From Bacteroidota bacterium (GTDB lineage Bacteria > Bacteroidota > Bacteroidia > B-17B0 > Aurantibacillaceae): a DNA stretch of 64,000 nt. The notes below the pieces were generated by a model. That model ran no database searches. It was not told where the DNA came from and worked only from the letters and a program-made list of their open reading frames with translations. Positions within the stretch are counted from its first letter, which is position 1, and the number at the start of each line of letters is the position of its first letter. The stretch covers positions 90,356 to 154,355 of the forward strand of contig JANYGK010000009.1 of NCBI GenBank assembly GCA_025362395.1. Reading direction: 5' to 3'. The position numbers and the translations under genes are program-made. Below, in pieces: positions 53,735 to 63,500 of the stretch.

Positions 53735-56734
53735 TTATAAAAGGGTTAAATGCCCTACAAATTCTTTATCCCGGTTTTTAAAATCTTTTACAAAAATTTT
53801 GTATACGTATACGCCTTGCTCTGCAAGCTTACCGCTTCCTTTTATGCTACCGTCCCACCCTTTTGTAATATCAGTGGTTTTATAAATTAACGTTCCCCAA
53901 CGGTCGTAAATAAGCATTTCAAAACTGTCGGCTAAAAATCCTATACCTTGCGGAATAAATACATCATTCCTGCCTTCTGCTTTTGAAGGTGTAAAAGCAT
54001 TAGGAATAAACAATGCAAATTCCTGTTCAACGATCACTAATTTTGTAACCTCATCTTTACATCCAAAATTATTTGTCACAACTAAAGTTACCGTGTAAGT
54101 TGCCGCATTTTCATAAACATGGCTTGGATTCTGAATATTTGAAGTATCATTTTGTTCACTTAAAAAATAATCACCAAAGATCCAATGCCTGTTTTTTATG
54201 GGTAAGCCAACCGATGAGTTATCACTAAAGCTTACTTCATTTATTAAAACTGTAGGATTAGTAGGCAGGTTCGAAAAATCAGGTAGTGGTTTAGGATCTA
54301 CAATAACATAGGCTGTTTGTGTTAGTGTTGCAGGGCAACCGTTTACATCAATTACACTAAGCGTAGCATCATAAATTCCATGAACAGGAAAAACAAAACC
54401 CGTGCTGTTGCATTGTCCGTAAGCGATATTATTACTAAATAGCCAAGAGCAACTTGCCGATGGTGGATTACTGCTGCTTTGTAAAGGCGCCGCATAAGGT
54501 TCACAGCCCCTCAAATTGCCAAGCGTGATAGTAGGTGTAGGATTTACACTGATGGTAACAACCGCCTGCACAGTTTGTGTCAGTGCGCAATTTGCATCCG
54601 ATAGAGTAACGGTGTACTGCGTAGTTGTATTTCCGGTAGCAACAGTAGTGGCATTATTAGAATTAGAAAGATCGGTTGACGGGTTCCAGCTATAATTATA
54701 AGTTCCACTGCCGCCTGTGCCCGATGCACTTATATTTACTGTATTACCCGAACACAAAGTAGTATCCTTGGGAATCGTAACATAACTTAAAATATTATAA
54801 ACGCTTACATTAACAAAGCCTGTGTTTAAACAACCGGCAACGGTAACAGAAACCGAATAAATGCCTTGATTAACCACACTTGCATTATTTATGACAGGGT
54901 TTTGTGAGTTTGAAGTAAAGCCGTTAGGACCTACCCAGTTATATATATTTCCACCTGCGGGGGCCGTAAGGTTTATATTAGCATTGTTACAGATAGTAGG
55001 CAACGCATTTATATTAATAGGAATGGCCGGTATAACCGTTATACTGATTGTATTAACTGTATTACAACCTGATGTTCCCGTTGTAAGTGTATACACGCCC
55101 GAAGTTAAAATTGGTGTGATAGTAGGATTTTGCAGATTGGATGTAAAACCACCCGGCCCCGTCCAGGTATAAGTAGGGGCGGTAGCTGTTGCTGTTAAAC
55201 TTAATGTATTGCCTGAACAAATAGGGCTGTTTGAACCAATGGTTACAATGGTGTAAGGAATAACTACGGTACTTATTGTATTAACTGTCGGACAATTTAA
55301 TGTACCCGTAGTAAGTGTATAATCACCGGAGCTGCTTACCGAAGGAATTGTAGGATTTTGAAGGTTAGAAGTAAAACCACCCGGCCCTGTCCATGTAAAA
55401 GTAGTGGCAGAGCCTGTTGCTGATAAAGCCAAAGCGGTACCTTGGCAAATAGGACTATTAGAATTTAATGTTACAGTTGTTATTGGCACTACAGTTATAC
55501 TAATAGTGTTTAAGGAAATACAAAGCGAGCCCGACGAAGCAAGCGAATAGACACCTGAACTTGTTACGGAGGTAATAACCGGATTTTGAACATTGGATGT
55601 AAAAGCACCCGGGCCTGTCCATGTATAAGAAGTGGCGGCCCCTGTAGCCGTTAAACTTAATGTACCGCCGGCACAAACAGGGCTGTTTGAAGTTAATGTA
55701 GGAGACGAAGGAGAACCTAAAGCTATATTAATAGTGCCCGTATTCGAGCAACCGGCTGCATTTGTTACAATAGCCGTATAAATTCCGGCTGCCGATGCAG
55801 GAACATTTGTTATGACAGGGTTTTGAGCAGAAGATAAAAAGCCACCCGGTCCTTGCCAATTATAAGTTAAGCCGCCCGTAGCCGTTAAACTTAAAGTTGC
55901 GCCTGCACAAACAGGTGCGTTAGAACCAAGCGTTACAGTCGGTGACGGTGAAACTACCACTGTACTTGTATTTACAACTGTAGTTTGTGTACCGCCAGCG
56001 GTTATGGAACCAGCAACAGTTACGGAATAAGAAGTTGTTACAGCAGGTGATACATACACAGTTTGTGTGGTTGCCCCACCCGGAGTCCATGTAAACGTTG
56101 GATTAAGTAATGTAGTACTTGCTACTAATGTAGCGGTTTGAGCAGGGCATATTGTATGAGAGGAAGAAGAAGGTAATATTGAACAGTCGGTAGCACCCGT
56201 TCCCCCACTCTGATTAAAGTTGATATTCTGCGGCTGGTTAGAGAAGTTGGTGATCAGCATCATGTAAAATTCTCCCACTAAAGCATTATTTATAGTACAG
56301 GTTTCTGCCGAATTTCCCGAATAGCTGCAATCAGCCATATTACCGCTAGGATAGAATCCCGGACTTCCAACGTTGGTTGGGCAATTCGGTGAACAGCTAT
56401 TACTTAAAGCACCGCAAGCGGTTTGAGAAGTAAAAGGCCCCCAGCATACAAAGTCCACATCGAACCCACCTGATCCTGCAATACTCATAACAATAGAACC
56501 GCTTGTTGACACTTGGAAATAATACCAGGCCGGGTTAGGTTGTGAAAATAAACAGCCGTAATCAGTACCCGGTGCCGCAGTCCCGTTATTAACACCTGCC
56601 GGGAAAGTAACTCCGTTTGCTCCAACACTGCTGGCACAAAATGGAGCGGCTGAGCCGCACGCAACTTGTGAATAAAATTTACAACTTATGAGTAAAGTCA
56701 AAAACAATATGTAGTGGAATTTTAATAGTTTCAT
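53735..56734 (-). CDS. T9SS type B cargo protein with Ig-like repeats
   Basis: 999 residues. Signal peptide (FHYILFLTLLISCKFYSQ). The N-terminal 180 residues (SAPFCASSVGANGVTFPAGV, PAWYYFQVSTSGSIVMSIAG) form a pre-peptidase-like beta domain found at the start of many Bacteroidota adhesins. Five Ig-like repeats of about 70-75 residues (about 262-650) share SNSPVCxGxTLSLTAT...YTWTGPGGFTSNxQNPxI. A PKD-type region (about 745-895; HWIFGDY) precedes the type B sorting domain (FIPNAFTPSKAEGRNDVFIP, YDRWGTLIYKT, EFVGHLTLL). Unlike the 39210 adhesin it has no SprF-like gene beside it. Confidence 0.9.
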   Translation of the reverse strand: MKLLKFHYILFLTLLISCKFYSQVACGSAAPFCASSVGANGVTFPAGVNNGTAAPGTDYGCLFSQPNPAWYYFQVSTSGSIVMSIAGSGGFDVDFVCWGPFTSQTACGALSNSCSPNCPTNVGSPGFYPSGNMADCSYSGNSAETCTINNALVGEFYMMLITNFSNQPQNINFNQSGGTGATDCSILPSSSSHTICPAQTATLVASTTLLNPTFTWTPGGATTQTVYVSPAVTTSYSVTVAGSITAGGTQTTVVNTSTVVVSPSPTVTLGSNAPVCAGATLSLTATGGLTYNWQGPGGFLSSAQNPVITNVPASAAGIYTAIVTNAAGCSNTGTINIALGSPSSPTLTSNSPVCAGGTLSLTATGAATSYTWTGPGAFTSNVQNPVITSVTSSGVYSLASSGSLCISLNTISITVVPITTVTLNSNSPICQGTALALSATGSATTFTWTGPGGFTSNLQNPTIPSVSSSGDYTLTTGTLNCPTVNTISTVVIPYTIVTIGSNSPICSGNTLSLTATATAPTYTWTGPGGFTSNLQNPTITPILTSGVYTLTTGTSGCNTVNTISITVIPAIPININALPTICNNANINLTAPAGGNIYNWVGPNGFTSNSQNPVINNASVVNQGIYSVSVTVAGCLNTGFVNVSVYNILSYVTIPKDTTLCSGNTVNISASGTGGSGTYNYSWNPSTDLSNSNNATTVATGNTTTQYTVTLSDANCALTQTVQAVVTISVNPTPTITLGNLRGCEPYAAPLQSSSNPPSASCSWLFSNNIAYGQCNSTGFVFPVHGIYDATLSVIDVNGCPATLTQTAYVIVDPKPLPDFSNLPTNPTVLINEVSFSDNSSVGLPIKNRHWIFGDYFLSEQNDTSNIQNPSHVYENAATYTVTLVVTNNFGCKDEVTKLVIVEQEFALFIPNAFTPSKAEGRNDVFIPQGIGFLADSFEMLIYDRWGTLIYKTTDITKGWDGSIKGSGKLAEQGVYVYKIFVKDFKNRDKEFVGHLTLL

Positions 56735-56856
56735 TATTCTTTCAAGGATTAATTATTCATTAATATAAAGGTAATAATTTGATAACTAAACCGATTCATT
56801 TTAAATAACTCATACCGGCTATTTACTCAATAAAAATTTAGATACTTGCGGTACCC

Positions 56857-57627
56857 TCAAAATCCGCTAATAAGCTGTACTTCTTTAATTTCAAATTTCC
56901 TGATGCTCAAATCATTCATCTCTAAACATAATTTTCCTTCCGCGTTAACATCTATTATTTTAGCTTCAAACACCCTGTCATCAGGCATTTTAAAAGACAA
57001 ATGTTGATTAAGCCCTAATAGCCTGCTTAAATAAGTTTCATTGATAAAATCGGTTTTGTTTGCTTTTAAAGTAAGGTACCACTTTTCAAGACAGGTGCAC
57101 AGTTTTCCTAAAAGCTGCTTTCGTTCATACACAATGCCTGTAAGCAATTTTAAGGAAACAGCATAATTGTTTAATTCATTAAATTCAATCTGATTAACAT
57201 TTAATCCGACACCTATAACCGAATACTGCAAAACGGTGTTATGGTAAGTGTTTTCTATCAGAACTCCTGCTATCTTTTTTGAATTTACCAGGATGTCATT
57301 AGGCCATTTTATTTTAATGTCATAATGGCTATTACCTAAAATATCAGTCAATAAGTCATAAAGCGCCAAAGCACTTATTTTACTCAGAAAAAAAGATTTA
57401 CCGGCACTTAAAAACCCGGGCTTCAAAATCACTGAAGCCGTTATGTTACTTGATATATCACTGTTCCATAAGGCTCCTCTTTGCCCTTTGCCGTTAGTTT
57501 GATTATCCGTATAAACTACCGTTCCTTCAATAGCGTTAACATTCCTTAACAAGTTCATGGCATAAGTATTGGTACTTTCCACTTCAGTTAAAAAAAGCAT
57601 GTTCTTTCCTATAAACAATGTTTCCAT
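56857..57627 (-). CDS. birA: biotin-protein ligase, monofunctional
   Basis: 256 residues. It attaches biotin to acetyl-CoA carboxylase and similar enzymes via biotinyl-AMP. The ATP/biotin loop reads GKGQRGALWNS (usual GRGRRG), and the catalytic block is KWPNDILVNSKKIAGVLIEN; VIGVGLNVNQ follows and a short C-terminal SH3-like domain ends the protein. The N-terminal winged helix of E. coli BirA is absent, so it does not repress transcription. It is divergent from rsfS, a gene order common in Bacteroidota. Confidence 0.95.
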   Translation of the reverse strand: METLFIGKNMLFLTEVESTNTYAMNLLRNVNAIEGTVVYTDNQTNGKGQRGALWNSDISSNITASVILKPGFLSAGKSFFLSKISALALYDLLTDILGNSHYDIKIKWPNDILVNSKKIAGVLIENTYHNTVLQYSVIGVGLNVNQIEFNELNNYAVSLKLLTGIVYERKQLLGKLCTCLEKWYLTLKANKTDFINETYLSRLLGLNQHLSFKMPDDRVFEAKIIDVNAEGKLCLEMNDLSIRKFEIKEVQLISGF

Positions 57628-57641
57628 TTAGGCAAAAAGGT

Positions 57642-57649
57642 TAAATTTG
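57642..57649 (+). promoter_or_regulatory. -7 element for rsfS-ftsH
   Basis: TAAATTTG, exact TAnnTTTG match, 54 bp before the rsfS ATG. Confidence 0.45.
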
Positions 57650-57664
57650 TTGCTTATACATAAA

Positions 57665-57672
57665 CAAAAGTA
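57665..57672 (-). promoter_or_regulatory. -7 element for birA
   Basis: TACTTTTG on the minus strand, exact TAnnTTTG match, 37 bp before the birA ATG. The two divergent promoters overlap within 31 bp. Confidence 0.45.
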
Positions 57673-57703
57673 GAAAAGGGAATAGTATTAGCAAATTTAA
57701 AAT

Positions 57704-58264
57704 ATGGCAAAAGCAATCGTAAAAAAAACAACTCCAACAACAAAGAAAGCAGCTCCGAAAAAAGCAGCGAAAAAAACACCGGCAAAAAAAGTTGTGAAGG
57801 TTCCCTTAACCGAAAAAGAAGAAGCGCAAAAAGAAGCTAATAGAATTGCAAATACAGAAAACAAAAAAAAGGTTACAAGCAAAGCTAAACGCCCTAAAAA
57901 AAATTCGACCGCCGAACAAACCACAAGCTTGTTGGATGCTATTGTTGAAGGGATGCAGGATAAGAAAGCAAAAAACATCACCATTATTAACTTAAGCAAA
58001 CTTGAACACAGGGTTGCAGACTATTTTGTTATTTGTGATGCAGACAGTAACACACATGTTAATGCCATTGCCGACTCTTTAGAAGAATCAGCCATTAAAA
58101 AAACAAGTGAAAAACCCTATCACAGTGAAGGTTACCAAAATGCAGAATGGATATTGTTGGATTATGTAAATATTGTGGCGCATGTATTTTTACGCGACAC
58201 GCGGGCCTTCTACAATATTGAAGGCTTATGGGCAGACGGAGAATTTAAACACATTGCGGATTAA
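57704..58264 (+). CDS. rsfS: ribosomal silencing factor RsfS with histone-H1-like N-terminal tail
   Basis: 186 residues. The C-terminal 115 residues are RsfS/Iojap: LLDAIVEGMQDKKAKNITII, LEHRVADYFVICDADSNTHV, EGYQNAEWILLDYVNIVAHV, FYNIEGLWADGE. RsfS binds uL14 on the 50S subunit and blocks subunit joining when nutrients are low. The first 70 residues are unusual: a run of Lys, Ala, Pro and Thr (AKAIVKKTTPTTKKAAPKKA, then AKKTPAKKVVKV) like histone H1 or AlgP tails. Normal RsfS is about 110-125 residues. The tail is encoded in the same frame from a clear ATG. ftsH starts 33 bp after the stop. Confidence 0.92.
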   Translation: MAKAIVKKTTPTTKKAAPKKAAKKTPAKKVVKVPLTEKEEAQKEANRIANTENKKKVTSKAKRPKKNSTAEQTTSLLDAIVEGMQDKKAKNITIINLSKLEHRVADYFVICDADSNTHVNAIADSLEESAIKKTSEKPYHSEGYQNAEWILLDYVNIVAHVFLRDTRAFYNIEGLWADGEFKHIAD

Positions 58265-58297
58265 ACAAACAAAAAAGAAAAACGTTATATACTTATC

Positions 58298-60403
58298 ATG
58301 AGCAACGAATCTGAAAATAGTACCCCTAATTCTAATCAAAGCACTCCAAATACCGAAGAAGAAAGGAAGAAGCAATTTGAAAAAATGAGAGACCGTTTCG
58401 GTAAAAAGCCGACCAATCCGTTTGGGGGATCCGGTAATAATAGTAATGGAAACAGTTTTTACTGGATCTACGGAATTGTTATTGTGGCACTTTTAGGCTT
58501 TGTTTTTTTTGGACAGGATTTCGAAAGTAGAATGTATGAAATAGACCAGTCAAAATTTGAACAGGAAATGCTGGCAAAAGGCGATGTTCGGAAAATTGTT
58601 ATTATTAACGAAAAATTTGCGGAAGTCACTATCGATAGTGATAGCCTCAGTTTATCGCGCTATTCCTTTACAGATAAAAAAACAGGAAAGGTTGCGCTTA
58701 TGTTTCCTACTCCGAAATCCACACCCGGCCCGCATTTTAAAGTGTCCGTTCCCGACGTAAAAGATTTTCTTGAACAGGTTCGTATGGTACAGGCAAACGC
58801 AAATGTGCCGCTTGGCATAAGAGTTTCTCCTTCAAGAGAAGACAGAACGGAATGGACAGACCACATGGGATGGTTGTTGCCTATCGTTATTATGATAGGG
58901 CTTTGGATCGTAATGATGAGACGCATGGGTGGTAGCTCAGGCGGCGCAGGCCAGATCTTTAATATCGGAAAATCGAAGGCGGTTTTATTTGATAAAGATT
59001 CCAATACAAATATTACATTTAATGATGTAGCCGGATTAGACGGTGCAAAAGTTGAGGTAATGGAAATTGTTGATTTTCTTAAAAATCCAAAAAAATATAC
59101 TGACCTTGGTGCAAAAATCCCTAAAGGTGCCCTATTGGTAGGCCCTCCGGGAACAGGTAAAACATTATTGGCAAAAGCAGTTGCCGGTGAAGCTAAAGTT
59201 CCTTTCTTTTCCTTATCAGGTTCTGATTTTGTGGAAATGTTTGTAGGTGTTGGTGCATCGCGTGTGCGTGACCTTTTTAAACAGGCCAAAGAAAAAGCAC
59301 CTTGTATTATTTTTATAGATGAGATAGATGCTATTGGTCGTGCACGCGGCAAGAATGCAGCTGCCGGCGGAAATGACGAGCGTGAAAATACATTGAACCA
59401 GTTGTTAACTGAAATGGACGGTTTTGGAACCAACAGCGGCGTTATTATTTTAGCAGCTACAAACCGCGCCGATATTTTAGACAGGGCATTAATGCGCGCA
59501 GGCCGCTTCGACAGACAAATATATGTTGACATGCCGGACGTTAATGAGCGTAAGGAAATTTTTCAGGTGCATCTAAAGAAAATAAAAATTGACCTTTCAG
59601 TTGATATTGACTTTTTAGCAAAACAAACACCGGGCTTTAGCGGAGCAGATATTGCTAATATTTGTAATGAGGCTGCCTTAATTGCTGCACGCGCCAATAA
59701 AAAACAAGTTACCAAACAGGATTTTTTAGACGCTGTAGACAGGATAATAGCAGGCCTTGAAAAGAAAAATAAAATTATTACACCTCACGAAAAACGCGTT
59801 ATTGCTTTCCATGAGGCCGGGCACGCTACAGTAAGTTGGATGTGTGAACATGCTTCTCCTTTAATTAAAGTAACTATTGTGCCGCGTGGACGTTCATTAG
59901 GCGCTGCTTGGTACTTACCTGAAGAAAGACAAATTACCACAACCGAACAAATAGTAGATGAAATGTGCGCTACACTCGGCGGACGCGCTGCGGAAGAAAT
60001 TGTGTTTGGTAAAATTTCTACGGGCGCTTTAAGTGATCTTGAAAAAATTACCCGACAGGCTTATGCGAGTATTGTGTATTACGGTTTAAATGATAAAATT
60101 GGTAATGTGAGCTACTATGACAGTTCGGGTCAAAGCGAGTATAGCTTTAATAAGCCGTTCAGCGAGCATACCGCTAAAACGATTGACGAAGAGGTTAAAA
60201 AGATGATCGATATCGCCTATGCGCGTACTAAAGCGATACTGGTTGCAAATAAAGAAAAATTAACCTTATTAGCTGAAAAATTACTGGAAAAAGAAGTGAT
60301 CTTTAAAGAAGATTTGGAAGCTATTTTCGGGAAACGCCCTTTCGACAAGGATGTAGAGATCTCAAACGAAACCATTTCACATATAGAACCGACAGAACAG
60401 TAA
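58298..60403 (+). CDS. ftsH: ATP-dependent zinc metalloprotease FtsH
   Basis: 701 residues. Membrane-bound AAA+ protease for quality control of membrane and short-lived proteins. An Asn/Ser-rich cytoplasmic head (1-48) precedes TM1 (about 51-70), a periplasmic domain, TM2 (about 188-207), and the AAA+ domain with Walker A GPPGTGKT, Walker [13 protein letters not shown], pore loop [12 protein letters not shown] and second region of homology [13 protein letters not shown]. The zinc site is HEAGH (about residue 507), with the third ligand in the downstream [11 protein letters not shown] region. Probably co-transcribed with rsfS and closed by a terminator at 60428. Confidence 0.97.
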   Translation: MSNESENSTPNSNQSTPNTEEERKKQFEKMRDRFGKKPTNPFGGSGNNSNGNSFYWIYGIVIVALLGFVFFGQDFESRMYEIDQSKFEQEMLAKGDVRKIVIINEKFAEVTIDSDSLSLSRYSFTDKKTGKVALMFPTPKSTPGPHFKVSVPDVKDFLEQVRMVQANANVPLGIRVSPSREDRTEWTDHMGWLLPIVIMIGLWIVMMRRMGGSSGGAGQIFNIGKSKAVLFDKDSNTNITFNDVAGLDGAKVEVMEIVDFLKNPKKYTDLGAKIPKGALLVGPPGTGKTLLAKAVAGEAKVPFFSLSGSDFVEMFVGVGASRVRDLFKQAKEKAPCIIFIDEIDAIGRARGKNAAAGGNDERENTLNQLLTEMDGFGTNSGVIILAATNRADILDRALMRAGRFDRQIYVDMPDVNERKEIFQVHLKKIKIDLSVDIDFLAKQTPGFSGADIANICNEAALIAARANKKQVTKQDFLDAVDRIIAGLEKKNKIITPHEKRVIAFHEAGHATVSWMCEHASPLIKVTIVPRGRSLGAAWYLPEERQITTTEQIVDEMCATLGGRAAEEIVFGKISTGALSDLEKITRQAYASIVYYGLNDKIGNVSYYDSSGQSEYSFNKPFSEHTAKTIDEEVKKMIDIAYARTKAILVANKEKLTLLAEKLLEKEVIFKEDLEAIFGKRPFDKDVEISNETISHIEPTEQ

Positions 60404-60427
60404 CTCATGATACTTCATTAAACAGCT

Positions 60428-60459
60428 AAAATCCTCCTTCTTTCGAAGGGGGATTTTTT
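60428..60459 (+). terminator. intrinsic terminator of rsfS-ftsH
   Basis: AAAATCCTCCTTC and GAAGGGGGATTTT pair (with T-G wobble) around TTTC, followed by a T-run; 24 bp after the ftsH stop. Confidence 0.85.
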
Positions 60460-60553
60460 ATGCTATACTAACTTTAAACCTTCGTTCACTCATTGGTATT
60501 TTTTTATTATACTTTTTTTTGTAATATTATATAAACATTTAATGCTTAATTAC

Positions 60554-63500
60554 ATGGAAACTATTTACGTATTTATCGTTGCACTTTTGGGTCTTGGTTG
60601 TAAATTTCTTTATGCAAATCAATCATTCACCAAATCAATTAAATGCATGGCTTTATTGTGTTGTGCTCTACTTAATAACGGTATAACGGGGCAAAACACA
60701 GTTAACCGCAGCAATCATAATCATGAAGGACAGCTTCAAAAATTAGTTCCGTCAATACCGTACATTGTATATGATGGCGATTCATTAAGCGGCTTTAATA
60801 GACCGGCTGTATTGGAGAATGTCAAGGCAGAAAATTTTTCGGATGAAAACTCAAAAAGATATTTGTTTTTAAGAGAGAGGGAATTTATAAATACAAAATA
60901 CGGAATTAATCCTATTTCAAATTTCAGAACTTATCCACCTATACCACAAGCTCCCTGCACTAATATTGATTTTGAAACAGGTACTACGTCAGGTTGGATT
61001 ACAACAGGCGACGCAGTTATAAAAACCGGTGCGGGGCTCGATCCTTTCGGAGGATTTCCGGTAGTATGTCCCGGTGGTAATTTTTCTTTACAATTAGGAA
61101 ATAATACAAACGTTACCACAAGCATTGCCAGGCAAACCTTTGCGGTAACACCGAGCAATGCTTATTTTGTGCTTAAGTTTGCTATGGTAATTTTAAATTA
61201 TCCCCATTCCGCAGCTGACGCCGCCAGAGTATTTATCCGGTTTAAAGATGGTGCCGGAAACATTATACCTTGTCCGAATTTTGAATGTTATTACGCTGAT
61301 CCCTTTGGTACCGGTGGCAGTTCATACGGGCTCTCGGGATTTCAAACCGGGGCTAACGGTGTAAATATCGGCAACCAATCTTATCCTACCACCTATGTTC
61401 CGTGGACAAATTTAGGATTTGACTTAACCCCTTATAACGGACAAAATATAACTGTTGAAATTGAAAACAGGTGGTGCGTGTATAACTATGATTGGGCTTA
61501 TTGTTATATTGACGGGGTTTGTTCTACTTTAACGACTTCAACAACCGGGGGATGTTCCGGAACCAGCACGGGCACGTTAACTGCACCCGGCGGTATGGAA
61601 ACGTATGCATGGGCAGGGCCAATAGGCAGCACCGTTGCCACACGAACAACACAAGCAGTTACTACTAATGTACCGGGTGTATATACAGTTACCTGCACGC
61701 CTTTTTCTACCTGCGGCACTGCAGCGTATGTTTATACGCTTAACTTTGCCCCTACCGCAACACCTATAGCTGATTTTACGTTTACAACAACGCCTTGCCA
61801 ACCAAGCTTTGCTGTGCCGTTTCAAAGTACGTCTTCCCAAAACGGAGGACCCGTTATTTCAGGCTATACTTGGACTTGGGGTGACGGCACAGCAAACGGA
61901 ACTTCCGGGGTGGAAACCCATACATATATTACCGGTGGCACAAAAACAATTAAATTGAAAATTACTAATGGGTCTTGCGTTGACAGCATTACTAAAAGTA
62001 TTACTTTATCATCAGGACCCACTTCAAATTTCACTTTAGCAAATGCTTGTTTAAACGCTGTTTCTAACTTCACCAGTACGAGTACCCCTGCGGGTGGTAT
62101 AGTGTCCCAGGTATGGCAATGGGGCGACGGCCTTGCTAACGGCAGCGGCACCTTGCCGGGGCATACCTACCTTACCTCGGGGTCTTTTCCCGTTAAGCTG
62201 GTTGTCACCGATGCGGGCCTTTGTAAAGACTCAATTACTAAGACTATTGTCATATATCCTAATCCTGTTATTACCTTTACGGCAGGCCCTGTATGCTTTA
62301 ATACACCCGTTACCTTTAATAACACCTCGGCCATTACGCCAACGGCCACCATTACAAACTGGGCTTGGGATTTTGATACTAACGGAACGACGGATAACAC
62401 GACGCAATCTCCCTCGAATAACTACGCCTCCGCAGGTACTTATACCGTTTCCTTAAAAGCCACAAGCAATAACGGCTGTGTAAATACGGGAAGCATCACC
62501 ATAACGGTTAATGCCTTGCCTACGGCTACATTTACACCGGTTAATGCCTGTGTGGGCGCTAATATAGCATTAAACAATACATCGAGTGTAGCAGCCCCTG
62601 CCGCATTGGCAAGTTATACGTGGGCCTTTGGAGCGGCGGCTAACCCGGCAACAAGCAGCAATCAAAACCCGCCGGCTTTAGGATACAGCTCAAGCGGTAT
62701 TAAAACCATTACCTTAACCGTTATGGCTAATACCACCTGTACGGCTTCCATAACCAATACGGTAAATGTGTACCCTTCGCCTGTTGCAAGCTTTAGCGCT
62801 ACATCGGTTTGCCAAGCCACACAAACCGCTTTTACCGACCTGTCAACGGCGGGCACCGGCACGGTTAATACCTGGAACTGGGATTATACCACTAACGGCT
62901 CGGTAGATAATACCACTCAAAACCCAACCTTTGCGTTTCCTGCCTCGGGCACTTACACTGCCTCTTTGCAGGTTGCTACCTCGAACGGGTGTACAAATAC
63001 CTTTACATTGCCTGTAAATGTGTGGGGACACAGCATCCCTGATTTTTCACCAAACAATGTGTGTTACGGCACGGCTACTACTTTTACCAATTTAACCAAC
63101 GTTACAACTAATCCTAATGTTGGAGGTACGCCGGGCTATACCTGGGCTTTTGCAGACGGTACCGCTAACTCAACTGCTTTAAATCCTATTCACAGCTATA
63201 CACTGGGCGCCAACGGCAATGCCCTGTATAACGTTACGTTAACAGCCACAAGTACACACAGCTGTACAGACTTTGTGGTAAAACCGGTAAATGTGTATGC
63301 TATACCCACAGCTTCGTTTACATCCAATACCGTGTGTTTAGGCAGCCCTACTGCCTTAACGGATGCAAGCAGCGGAAACGGCAACCCCGTAAACGGGTAT
63401 GTATGGGACTTTTTAAGTAACGGAACAGTGGATGCAACGGGTGTATCAACGGCTAATTATACTTTTCCGGCCTATGGAATAAACCTTGTAAGCTATACAA

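Noticed and set aside
58660..59532. 290-codon minus-strand frame
   Set aside because: It lies wholly antisense to the conserved FtsH AAA+ domain and has no recognisable protein features.
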